Of a DNA stretch of 64,000 nt, positions 8,738 to 16,397 are shown piece by piece. The notes beneath the pieces are model-generated. The model was given only the letters and a program-made list of their open reading frames with translations. It was not told where the DNA came from and did not search any database. A program made the translations under genes and the position numbers. Position 1 is the first letter of the stretch. Each line of letters opens with the position of its first letter. This stretch comes from Methyloversatilis universalis EHg5 (lineage in GTDB: Bacteria > Pseudomonadota > Gammaproteobacteria > Burkholderiales > Rhodocyclaceae): the NCBI RefSeq assembly GCF_000378945.1, contig NZ_KB900539.1, forward strand, positions 1,997,142-2,061,141, written 5' to 3'.

Positions 8738-9781
8738 ATGGACACTCCGGACAAGCGCATCGACGCCTACGGCATCGCGGCGGGTGATCCCCGCAAGACG
8801 GTGCTGTGCGTCGACGACGAACCTTCGAACCTGCAGGTGCTGCGGCAGATCCTGCAGGCCGACTACCGGCTGCTGTTCGCCCGCGACGGACGGCGGGCGA
8901 TCGAACTGGCAGAGGTCGAACAGCCCGATCTGGTGCTGCTCGACGTGATGATGCCGGGCATGAACGGCCACGACGTGTGTCGTGCCTTCAAGGCGGACAG
9001 CCGGCTTGTGCGCATTCCGGTCATCTTCGTAACTGCGCTGAGCGATGTTGATGACGAGGCGCGAGGTTTCGATCTTGGTGCGGTGGACTACATCACCAAG
9101 CCGGTGAGCCCGCCCATCGTGCGCGCACGCGTGCGGACCCACCTGTCACTGGTGAGCGTGCACGATCTGGTCGAAACCCGGCTGCAGGTCATACAGCGCC
9201 TGGGGCTGGCTGCCGAGTACAAGGACAACGAAACCGGCCTGCACGTGATCCGGATGAGCCATTACGCGCAGATCCTCGCGCGTGCGGCCGGCTGGACCGA
9301 AGAGATGGCGCAGGACCTGCTGCATGCCGCACCCATGCACGATGTGGGCAAGATCGGCATTCCGGACCACATCCTGCGCAAGCCGGGCAAGTTCGACGAC
9401 GCCGAGTGGGAAATCATGAAAACCCACGTTGAGATCGGTGTGCGCATCATCGGCGAACACGAGACCGGTCTGCTTGCGGTGGCCCGGCGCATCGCTCAGG
9501 GGCATCACGAGAAATGGGATGGCAGCGGCTACCCGGGCGGACTGCGCGGCACGCAGATTCCGGTTGAGGCGCGCATGGTGGCGATCGCTGACGTATTCGA
9601 CGCGCTCACCACCGAAAGACCCTATAAGAAAGCATGGACGGTGGAAGACGCGTGTGCGCTGCTGGTCGAACAGAAGGAGAAGCACTTCGACCCGCATCTT
9701 GTCGATCTTTTCCTCGATTGCATGCCACAGATACTGGATGTGAAGGAAAGATGGGCAGAGCGCTCGCCCGATGCCAGATGA
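8738..9781 (+). CDS. Response regulator with HD-GYP c-di-GMP phosphodiesterase domain (RpfG-like)
   Basis: A 347-residue two-domain regulator. The receiver domain (about 17-135) has acidic pocket CVDDEPS and acceptor Asp69 (LLDVMMPG). The HD-GYP domain (about 150-335) keeps the metal ligands His201-Asp202 (MHDVGKIGIPDHIL), HHEKWDG, and the GSGYPGG loop at 262-268, so it should hydrolyse c-di-GMP. The ATG follows the preceding kinase stop with no gap (TGAATG), so the pair is translationally coupled. Phosphotransfer from the kinase's REC/Hpt to this receiver is the simplest reading. Confidence 0.94.
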   Translation: MDTPDKRIDAYGIAAGDPRKTVLCVDDEPSNLQVLRQILQADYRLLFARDGRRAIELAEVEQPDLVLLDVMMPGMNGHDVCRAFKADSRLVRIPVIFVTALSDVDDEARGFDLGAVDYITKPVSPPIVRARVRTHLSLVSVHDLVETRLQVIQRLGLAAEYKDNETGLHVIRMSHYAQILARAAGWTEEMAQDLLHAAPMHDVGKIGIPDHILRKPGKFDDAEWEIMKTHVEIGVRIIGEHETGLLAVARRIAQGHHEKWDGSGYPGGLRGTQIPVEARMVAIADVFDALTTERPYKKAWTVEDACALLVEQKEKHFDPHLVDLFLDCMPQILDVKERWAERSPDAR

Positions 9782-9812
9782 ACGGGCGCGGTCTGCCGCC
9801 GCTTCAGGACGC

Positions 9813-10187
9813 TCAGTGGCGGTAGCGCCGCTTCACGTCCAGCCGGCAGCCCGGGCGTTCGATGCCGGGTAGCCGGTCACAGTCGCCCAGTTCGCGCTCG
9901 AAGCGGGCTGCGCTGTCCGCATCGAGCGGTGGCGCGGCAGCATCCGGAAAACGCTCCCGGGCTGCGCTCATGCGTATTTCGTGGTTGGCCTTGCCGCGCG
10001 CCATACAGTCCGTCTTCAGATCCGACCCCATGCGCGCGCATTCGCGCTGCGCTTCAGAATGTTCGAGATCGGCTCGCCGGCGGGCATCGGCATAGCTGCG
10101 GCCGGCGTCGTCCGCCGCAGCCGCGTAGGGCACCAGGGCACACATGAGTCCGGCGGTCAGTGCGCCGGTGCGCAGCAGTGTGCGCAT
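9813..10187 (-). CDS. Small exported hypothetical protein
   Basis: A 124-residue protein starting MRTLLRTGALTAGLMCALVP with a clear signal peptide cleaved after YAAA. The mature part is charged and helical, with three or four cysteines spaced along it (QRECARMG, KTDCMARG, GDCDRLPG, GCRLDV), so disulfides are likely in the periplasm. An upstream ATG at 10229 would add 14 residues that do not look like a signal peptide; I prefer the start at 10187. It is convergent with the HD-GYP gene. Function unknown. Confidence 0.6.
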   Translation of the reverse strand: MRTLLRTGALTAGLMCALVPYAAAADDAGRSYADARRRADLEHSEAQRECARMGSDLKTDCMARGKANHEIRMSAARERFPDAAAPPLDADSAARFERELGDCDRLPGIERPGCRLDVKRRYRH

Positions 10188-10293
10188 CGGGTGACAGGCG
10201 AAGGTCGGGGCGGGAGCAGGGGATTGCATGCCTCCGATTCTAGGAAGGCCCTGCGCCCGGGTCTGTCACGAAGCGTTACGCGTGTGCCGGATA

Positions 10294-10683
10294 TCAGGTT
10301 CCGACCAGCAGATCGCCGTTGACCCTGACCCGGTCGCCGACCCGGAAGCGGCCGTTCTGCGCCATCACCACGGTACGCAGTTCGCCGCTCTCCAGCCGCA
10401 CGGTGATGGCGTAACGGCCGGACGGTGCGTGGCCGTCCTGACGCGGACCGCCTTTCAGCCAGCCGGTGAAGCGCTCGCGCAGCAGTTTGCGCTCCTGCAG
10501 CAGTTCCATATGCTCGATCCGGCCGTAGGGACTGTCCACGCCGCGCGTACCGGGCGCAACGGCAGCGATCAGTGCCGCTTCGGCGGTGGCGGCGTCCGCC
10601 AGACGAGGTGCTTCCGGTGGCCCGGAGCAGGCGCCCGCGGCGAGCGCACACACCAGCGCGATGATGCACAGGTCGCGGCTCAT
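10294..10683 (-). CDS. Putative lipoprotein
   Basis: A 129-residue protein whose N-terminus (MSRDLCIIALVCALAAGACS) ends in a lipobox, LAAGAC, so it is probably lipid-modified. The C-terminal half (YAITVRLESGELRTVVMAQN ... FRVGDRVRVNGDLL) looks like a small beta domain of the type that follows glycine-zipper segments in SlyB-like lipoproteins, but the glycine zipper is absent. It sits in a minus-strand run with another small lipoprotein (13 bases between them) and psd. Function unknown. Confidence 0.65.
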   Translation of the reverse strand: MSRDLCIIALVCALAAGACSGPPEAPRLADAATAEAALIAAVAPGTRGVDSPYGRIEHMELLQERKLLRERFTGWLKGGPRQDGHAPSGRYAITVRLESGELRTVVMAQNGRFRVGDRVRVNGDLLVGT

Positions 10684-10696
10684 GGCGGGCTTGTGC

Positions 10697-10897
10697 TTAC
10701 TTGTCCGCCGACTTGCGCGCGTCCTCGATGGCGTCCTTCGCCTTGTCGCGCGCGTCGTCCAGCGTTTCACCGGCCTTGCTCACCGCGTTGTCCACCGCCT
10801 TGCCGGCGCGCTCCGCCGGGCCTTCGCGTTCGCAGGCGGCCAGAGTCAGTGCAAAAGCCGCGATGGCAGCGGCAGTGAGGGTGCGCGTTCTGTTCAT
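10697..10897 (-). CDS. Small lipoprotein with charged amphipathic helix
   Basis: A 66-residue ORF starting MNRTRTLTAAAIAAFALTLA with lipobox LAAC. The mature part (EREGPAERAGKAVDNAVSKA ... ARDKAKDAIEDARKSADK) is one long amphipathic Ala/Lys/Asp helix, like many small proteobacterial envelope-stress lipoproteins. The ATG at 10897 has AGGGAGAA upstream on its strand. Longer in-frame starts upstream add Arg-rich sequence without a signal peptide and are unlikely. It is downstream of psd and may be co-transcribed with it. Confidence 0.7.
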   Translation of the reverse strand: MNRTRTLTAAAIAAFALTLAACEREGPAERAGKAVDNAVSKAGETLDDARDKAKDAIEDARKSADK

Positions 10898-11005
10898 GCT
10901 GTTCTCCCTGTGTTCGCATTCCGCACGTTGCGGGGTGAATGCATGGTGGCGCGCCCGCGCCTCCAGCGGCGTCGGCGCGCGGCGAAGCGCGCTGTCGGGC
11001 ACGTC

Positions 11006-11878
11006 CTACAGCGGGGCGGGTGTGAACAGCGCCTGTCCCATCCGTATCCGTTCGCCGGTCGTCACGGCGGGCTGCACCGCCGCCTGCGGCGGCAGCAGCA
11101 GCAGGATGGTCGAGCCGTGCTCGAACCAGCCCAGTTCCTGGCCGCGCGTGGCGTGCGCCGCGCACGCCAGCCGATGCGGCCCGGCGTAGCCGGCGTGCAG
11201 CGTGAGATCCACGCAATGCAGACGCAGGCTGGCCACCAGGATGGCCGCCACCGGCACCATGACCAGCGGTGTGCCGTTGGCCATGCGCGCACTCAGCACC
11301 GCACGTTCGTTGCGGCAGTACAGGCGCTCCACCCGCGCCAGCGCCGGCGGATTCACGTTCCAGGTGTCGCCCGGGAAGTAGTGCACCCGCTCGATGGTGC
11401 AGTCGGCGGGCGCGTGGAAGCGGTGGTACATCGCGGCGGTGATGCGCAGCGTCATGTAGTGGCCGTCGCGCAGCGCAGCCGCCTGCGCGCTATCGCCCAG
11501 CAGTTCGTCCAGCGTGTAGCGCATGCCCTTGGCCTGCAGCAGCGTGTCGCCCTCGATGCGCCCCAGGGCGCCGACGATGGCGTCGCACGGGCTCACCAGC
11601 ACGTCCGGCCGCGGGTCCAGTGGCCGTGCGCCGTCGCGCAGTTCGCGGATGAAAGCGTCGTGCAGGCTGCGGAACTGCGTCTTGCGGGCGTCCGACAGAT
11701 CCACCTCGCCGAAGCGCTGCCAGAGACCGATGGACAGATCGCGCACCCAGGGGTGCTCGACCTTGCTGAAGCGACCGAACAGGCGGGTGAGGGCGGCCCG
11801 CGGAATGCGGTTGGTGAGCGCGAAATTGAGCGCGTCGTTCGCCATCAGGCGCTGGAACAGGGGCGGGCGGGCGGTCAC
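11006..11878 (-). CDS. psd: Phosphatidylserine decarboxylase proenzyme
   Basis: A 290-residue enzyme that converts phosphatidylserine to phosphatidylethanolamine at the inner membrane. Family blocks are RFGRFSKVEHPWVRDLSIGL, FIRELRDGARPLD, SPCDAIVG, the central MTLRITAAMYHRFHAPADC, and YFPGDTWNVNP. The self-cleavage site that yields the pyruvoyl group is GST in WFEHGSTIL near the C-terminus; the residue before Gly is His, not the usual Leu or Met. The start is a GTG at 11878 that overlaps the stop of a 12-codon ORF. It is divergent from the aminotransferase with fewer than 40 bases between starts. Confidence 0.9.
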   Translation of the reverse strand: MTARPPLFQRLMANDALNFALTNRIPRAALTRLFGRFSKVEHPWVRDLSIGLWQRFGEVDLSDARKTQFRSLHDAFIRELRDGARPLDPRPDVLVSPCDAIVGALGRIEGDTLLQAKGMRYTLDELLGDSAQAAALRDGHYMTLRITAAMYHRFHAPADCTIERVHYFPGDTWNVNPPALARVERLYCRNERAVLSARMANGTPLVMVPVAAILVASLRLHCVDLTLHAGYAGPHRLACAAHATRGQELGWFEHGSTILLLLPPQAAVQPAVTTGERIRMGQALFTPAPL

Positions 11879-11913
11879 GGCTGCGTAACCTCGCGCTGAT
11901 ACATGTGCAACAT
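11875..11913 (-). other. 12-codon upstream ORF coupled to psd
   Basis: On the minus strand an ATG at 11913 opens a short frame reading MLHMYQREVTQP whose TGA overlaps the psd GTG start (GTGA). A purine-rich ribosome site (AGGAAAGGA) stands about nine bases before this ATG, whereas psd's GTG has no good site of its own. It could act as a translational coupler or leader. The + strand ATG of the neighbouring gene at 11914 shares the CATATG palindrome. The arrangement may also be chance. Confidence 0.3.
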
Positions 11914-13560
11914 ATGAACGAGTCCTTTCCTCTCTATATCGCTGGCGCCGCGGCGCTGGCCGCCCTGTTGCCGCGCATCCGCCGGCGCCTTCAACTGTCG
12001 CGGGCCAAGCACCGCTCGCTTGCCGGACATTCGAAAATGTCGCGGCGGGTGGCGAAACTGCTGCCCTTCTATGAATTCGACGAAACCGGTTTCTACGTGG
12101 CCGACGGTGCGCCGGTCGACATCGCCATGCGCCGGCGCAGCGGCTTCGAGGCGCTGGCCGCGCTGTACGCGCAGCGCTACGTGCGCACCCGTGCGCTGAC
12201 CGAAGAAACGCAGTCCATGGTGTCGGACATGCAGTTCACCGGCAGCTACCGCGTGCCTTTCCAGTTCAGCCGCCATGTGCGCAGTCACCTGAAGGCCGGT
12301 TCTTTCGTACAGGCGTCCGCCGGCGTGACGCTGACCGATCTCGACGGCAACGTGTTCTACGATCTGGCCGGCTCCTACGGCGTCAATGTGTTCGGCTACG
12401 ACGTCTACAAGGGCTGCATGGCACGCGGGGCCGCGCGGGTCGAGGCGCTGGGGCCGGTGCTCGGCGCCTACCACCCGGTGCTGGCCGACAACGTGAAGCG
12501 GCTGTGCGCAATTTCCGGCATGGAGGAAGTGTCCTTCCACATGTCGGGCACCGAAGCCGTGATGCAGGCGGTGCGGCTGGCGCGCTACCACACCGGCCGC
12601 AGCCATCTGGTGCGCTTCTGCGGCGCCTACCATGGCTGGTGGGGCGATGTGCAGCCGGGCGTCGGCAACCCGACCGCGGCAGAGCACACCTACACGCTGA
12701 AGGACATGCACGCCGACACGCTGCGCGTACTGCGCACCCGGCGCGACATCGCCTGCGTGCTGATCAACCCGCTGCAGGCGCTGCACCCGAATGCCGGCGC
12801 ACCCGGCGATTCGTCGCTGGTCGATGGCGGCCGTCGCGCCGGCTACGACCGCGCCGCCTACGCCGACTGGCTGGAACAGCTGCGCGAGGTCTGTACCGAA
12901 CGCGGCATCGTGCTCATTTTCGACGAGGTATTCCTCGGCTTCCGGCTGGCGAAAGGCGGCGCGCAGGAGTATTTCGGCGTGCGCGCCGATCTGGTCACCT
13001 ACGGCAAGACCCTGGGCGGCGGCTTTCCGGTCGGCGTGGTGTGCGGTCCGCACCGGCTGATGAAGCGCTACCGCGACGAGCGGCCGGCCGACATCTGCTT
13101 CGCCCGCGGCACCTTCAATTCGCATCCGCACGTGATGGGCGCGATGAACGAATTCCTGCAGCTGCTGGACGCACCGGACATCGATGCGATCTACCGGGAC
13201 GCCGACACGGTGTGGAATGCGCGCGCCGACGGCCTGAACCAGCGCCTGCGCGAGGCCGGACTGCCGGTTGGTGTGGCCAATATGGGCTCGATCTGGACCG
13301 TCACCTACGCGGTGCCGTCGCGCTACAACTGGATGCTTCAGTACTACCTGCGTGCCGAGGGCCTGCTGCTGAGCTGGGTGGGCACCGGCCGCTTCATCTT
13401 CAGCCTGAACTACAGCGATGCCGATTTCGCTGCGGTGAGCGAACGCTTCATCGCGGCGGCGAAGAAGATGGAGGTCGACGGCTGGTGGTGGACGCCGCCG
13501 GGCGCCAGCAACAAGCGGGTGCGCCGCGCCATCCTGAAGGAAATGCTGACCCGCCGCTGA
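11905..13560 (+). CDS. Class-III PLP aminotransferase (glutamate-1-semialdehyde mutase-like) with membrane-anchor-like N-terminus
   Basis: A 551-residue protein. Residues 8-20 (LYIAGAAALAALLPR) form a hydrophobic stretch followed by a basic patch, then about 100 residues not found in ordinary enzymes of the family. From about 125 the class-III fold is plain: MSGTEAVMQAVRLARYHTGR, AYHGWWGD, IFDEVFLGFRLAKGG and the PLP lysine in TYGKTLGGGFPVG. An ATG at 11914 is an equally good start. It is too long and too divergent for HemL (about 430 residues), so it is unlikely to serve haem synthesis. The substrate is unknown. Its psd and Mpo1-like neighbours suggest an aminolipid or long-chain substrate, which is inference. 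Confidence 0.8.
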   Translation: MQHMNESFPLYIAGAAALAALLPRIRRRLQLSRAKHRSLAGHSKMSRRVAKLLPFYEFDETGFYVADGAPVDIAMRRRSGFEALAALYAQRYVRTRALTEETQSMVSDMQFTGSYRVPFQFSRHVRSHLKAGSFVQASAGVTLTDLDGNVFYDLAGSYGVNVFGYDVYKGCMARGAARVEALGPVLGAYHPVLADNVKRLCAISGMEEVSFHMSGTEAVMQAVRLARYHTGRSHLVRFCGAYHGWWGDVQPGVGNPTAAEHTYTLKDMHADTLRVLRTRRDIACVLINPLQALHPNAGAPGDSSLVDGGRRAGYDRAAYADWLEQLREVCTERGIVLIFDEVFLGFRLAKGGAQEYFGVRADLVTYGKTLGGGFPVGVVCGPHRLMKRYRDERPADICFARGTFNSHPHVMGAMNEFLQLLDAPDIDAIYRDADTVWNARADGLNQRLREAGLPVGVANMGSIWTVTYAVPSRYNWMLQYYLRAEGLLLSWVGTGRFIFSLNYSDADFAAVSERFIAAAKKMEVDGWWWTPPGASNKRVRRAILKEMLTRR

Positions 13561-13617
13561 ACGGGCGGGGCCGGGCATGCATCGGTGTCCGGTCATGGCA
13601 GAACGGCTGGATGAATG

Positions 13618-13645
13618 AAGGAAGCCCGCGCAAGCGGGCTTCCTT
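13618..13645. terminator. Bidirectional rho-independent terminator
   Basis: A perfect 12-bp stem (AAGGAAGCCCGC at 13618-13629, GCGGGCTTCCTT at 13634-13645) with a GCAA loop and short A and T runs on the two sides. It lies between the aminotransferase end (13560, plus) and the Mpo1-like gene end (13671, minus), so it can serve both convergent genes. Confidence 0.85.
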
Positions 13646-13670
13646 TCATGGCGCGTGCGGATGGCCGCGT

Positions 13671-14285
13671 TCAGGCGCTGACGCCGTGCTGCGCGTGCAT
13701 CGGATCGATCAGTTCGCCGCGCAGCAGCGCAAGCGGCGCACGGTAGTAGAGCTTCACGTCGTGGAAGGGGTCGGTCAGGATTTTCGTCGCCCACACCAGA
13801 CCGGACTGCACGCCCATCAGGAAGAACAGATGGACGGTGCGGAAAATGAGACCGCCGACGCCGATGGCGATCCAGCACACCGACAGGTTGTACAGGAAGC
13901 CGCGCGAGCCTTCCGCCGCGTCCAGCAGGCCGAACAGCGTCGGATCGACATACAGCACGAAGGGCGAAGCGGCCCAGATCGCCATCAGCACCACCTTGCG
14001 GCGCAGGTTGTAGCCCACCTTGATGTCTTCCTTGTGCTCATGGGTCGCGTGGTTCACATGGTCATAGCCCTTGGGCTCGAAGAAGAAGTGACCGGACTGG
14101 CGCGACAGCATGGCGACGCCCCAGCTCAGCAGTGCCGACACCACCGGGTCGATGAACAGCATGACGTAGGCACCAAGAAAGCTCAGCGCGCTGACCAGAT
14201 GCAAGGACTGGTTGATGCGGCTGTGGTGGTAGTAGCGGTGATCGTCCCAGCGCTGGGTGTGCAGTTCTTCGAGAAATGACTTCAT
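13671..14285 (-). CDS. DUF962/Mpo1-like integral membrane protein
   Basis: A 204-residue protein with about four membrane segments. The N-terminal pattern HRYYHHSRINQSLHLVSAL, then SRQSGHFFFEPKGYDHVNHATH, resembles the His/Asn-rich blocks (N-x-x-x-H, QxxGHxxFE) of DUF962 proteins. Yeast Mpo1 of that family is an iron-dependent dioxygenase for 2-hydroxy fatty acids. Several His residues face the predicted metal site. It is convergent with the aminotransferase, separated by a shared terminator. The family call is from motif recall only; a generic His-rich membrane protein remains possible. Confidence 0.5.
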   Translation of the reverse strand: MKSFLEELHTQRWDDHRYYHHSRINQSLHLVSALSFLGAYVMLFIDPVVSALLSWGVAMLSRQSGHFFFEPKGYDHVNHATHEHKEDIKVGYNLRRKVVLMAIWAASPFVLYVDPTLFGLLDAAEGSRGFLYNLSVCWIAIGVGGLIFRTVHLFFLMGVQSGLVWATKILTDPFHDVKLYYRAPLALLRGELIDPMHAQHGVSA

Positions 14286-14549
14286 GAGGTTCCTCCGGAA
14301 AGTGTGGCAAGCCTAGGAAGAGCGGGTTACACCGGGAATGCAGTTCGTCTAAGAATTGGTGACAGGTGCAGAGGGCAGGCGCGCTGATGAAGCGGGGCAG
14401 TGCCGTGCCGAATGACGATGAGTGCGCCAGCCGGCGCGCCCGCAGGGCAAGGGCAGGCACGGCTGTCTCGAAACATTCATCCAAGCTTCACGCAAGGGAG
14501 GGTGCCTGCGGCCGATAGGCAGTCGGGTCCACGACGACAACGCACCGCC

Positions 14550-16370
14550 ATGCACACCCTTTCCGACAAGAAGGTTTCACCCGAGCAACATACGCATACC
14601 GCCTTGCGCGCCCTGATGGATGGCCGCGCGCTCGGCATGGTCTATCAGCCCATCGTCCGCCTCGAGGACGGTGCCGTACTGGCTCACGAAGCGCTGGTGC
14701 GCGGCCCCGAAGGCAGCGCGCTGCATCTGCCGGCGGTGCTTTTTGCCACCGCCCGCACCCTGGGCCTGGAAGCCGAACTCGAAATCGCCTGCGTCGAAGC
14801 CGCCTTACGCCATTTCAATCCCGCCACGCCGGGCCAGCTCTACGTGAACTGCAGCGCCGGCACCATCCGTCATCTGGCGGCCGAAGGCTGCGTCGAACTG
14901 CTGTCGCTGCTGGCCCAGCACGGGCTGTCACCGTCGCGTCTGGTGCTCGAACTGACCGAACACGAACGGGTGACCGAAGTGGATGTGCTGCGCATGAGCC
15001 TGGCGCGGCTGGCTGCGCTGGGAATCTCGGTGGCGCTGGACGATTTCGGCGACGGCCGCTCCAGCCTGCGCCTGTGGGCCGAACTGGCGCCGCCGCGGGT
15101 AAAGCTGGACCGCTATTTCACCCACAGCATCCACACCGACAGCCGGCGGGTCGAGGCGGTGCGCGCGGCCGTGCAGCTGGCGCGTTCGTTCGGTGCGGAA
15201 CTGGTGGCCGAGGGCATAGAGGAAGAAGCCGAACTGGCGGTGCTGCGCGACCTGGGCGTGCACATGGGGCAGGGCTGGCTGCTCGGCCGGCCGCGCGGCC
15301 AGACGGTTCATCGCGTACCGGAGGCGCTGGCCGCGCTGATGCAGACCCGCCAGATCGCGGTGCTGCCGGACACGCCGCACCGCGATGCTGCCGGCACCGT
15401 GAGCCGGCTCGCGATGTCGGCGCCGGCGGTGGAACCGGATACCGCCAATCTGGCGGTGGTGCAGGTGTTCAACGAGCACCCGCAGCTGCTGGCGCTGCCG
15501 GTGCTGGATCAGGGCATACCGGTCGGGCTGATCAACCGGCGCAGCTTCATGGACCTGTACACCCAGCCTTATCACAAGGAGGTGTATGGCAAGAAGCCGT
15601 GCGCGCTGTTCATGAATCCTAATCCGCTGCGGGTCGAGCGCAGCACGCCGCTGGAATCGATGAGCACCGTGCTTGCCGGCGAGGACCAGCGCTATCTGTA
15701 CGACGGTTTCGTGGTGACCGAACACGGTCGCTACGTCGGCGTGGCGACCGGCGAAAGCCTGGTGCGCGCGGTGACCGAAATGCGCATCGAGGCGGCGCGG
15801 CACGCCAATCCGCTCACCTTTCTGCCGGGCAACATCCCGATCACAGAGCATCTGCGCCGGCTGATGGCCGGCAAGGTGCATTACGCCGCGTCCTACTTCG
15901 ACCTGAACAATTTCAAGCCTTTCAATGACCTGTACGGCTATTACCGCGGCGACGAAATGATCAAGCTGGCGGCGCGCAGTATCCAGCGCGAAGCCGACCC
16001 GCTGCGCGATTTTGTCGGCCATGTCGGCGGCGACGATTTCATCGTGCTGTTCCAGAGCGAGGACTGGCAGGCGCGTTGCGAACGCATCATCCGCACCTTC
16101 AACGCCGAGGCGCGCGGCCTGTTCAATGCCGAGGAACTGGCCTCAGGCTGCATGGAAGGCGAGGACCGACGCGGCAACCGCACCCGCTTCCCGCTCACCA
16201 CGCTGTGTGCCGGCGTGGTGCTGGGGCAGGGTGGCGGCTTCCGTACCGCAGAGGAGGTGGCGTCTGCCGCCGCCGATGCCAAGCGGCAGGCCAAGGCGGC
16301 TGGCGGCGGCCTGCATGTGCAGGCCGCGCGCGAAAGCGCGAACGACGCGCGTCAGGCCGAGGTCGCCTGA
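14550..16370 (+). CDS. EAL-CBS-GGDEF c-di-GMP signalling protein
   Basis: A soluble 606-residue protein with the order EAL (about 25-265), CBS pair (about 295-420) and GGDEF (about 430-590). The EAL domain keeps HEALVRGP, the ELTE glutamate, DDFGDGRSSL, VKLDR and VAEGIEEE, so phosphodiesterase activity is likely. The GGDEF signature reads VGGDDF (near residue 492), a conservative change common in this architecture, with FDLNNFKPFNDLYGYYRGDE before it; it may bind GTP or be a weak cyclase. The ATG at 14550 begins MHTLSDKK; upstream in-frame codons are basic and lack domain sequence. The promoter presumably lies in the 264-base gap before it, where I see no clear motif. Confidence 0.9.
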   Translation: MHTLSDKKVSPEQHTHTALRALMDGRALGMVYQPIVRLEDGAVLAHEALVRGPEGSALHLPAVLFATARTLGLEAELEIACVEAALRHFNPATPGQLYVNCSAGTIRHLAAEGCVELLSLLAQHGLSPSRLVLELTEHERVTEVDVLRMSLARLAALGISVALDDFGDGRSSLRLWAELAPPRVKLDRYFTHSIHTDSRRVEAVRAAVQLARSFGAELVAEGIEEEAELAVLRDLGVHMGQGWLLGRPRGQTVHRVPEALAALMQTRQIAVLPDTPHRDAAGTVSRLAMSAPAVEPDTANLAVVQVFNEHPQLLALPVLDQGIPVGLINRRSFMDLYTQPYHKEVYGKKPCALFMNPNPLRVERSTPLESMSTVLAGEDQRYLYDGFVVTEHGRYVGVATGESLVRAVTEMRIEAARHANPLTFLPGNIPITEHLRRLMAGKVHYAASYFDLNNFKPFNDLYGYYRGDEMIKLAARSIQREADPLRDFVGHVGGDDFIVLFQSEDWQARCERIIRTFNAEARGLFNAEELASGCMEGEDRRGNRTRFPLTTLCAGVVLGQGGGFRTAEEVASAAADAKRQAKAAGGGLHVQAARESANDARQAEVA

Positions 16371-16397
16371 TCCGGCTGGCGCCGGATCAGGGACGTA

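Noticed and set aside
11875-13878. Long minus-strand open frame opposite the aminotransferase
   Set aside because: It mirrors the codon pattern of a GC-rich gene on the other strand, shows His/Ala/Arg-rich sequence without motifs, and the + strand protein has clear PLP-enzyme motifs. Only its last 12 codons are kept as a possible leader.
12504-14279. Long + strand open frame running through the aminotransferase and into the Mpo1-like gene
   Set aside because: It spans a strong terminator and two real genes in other frames and has Arg/Gly-rich shadow composition.
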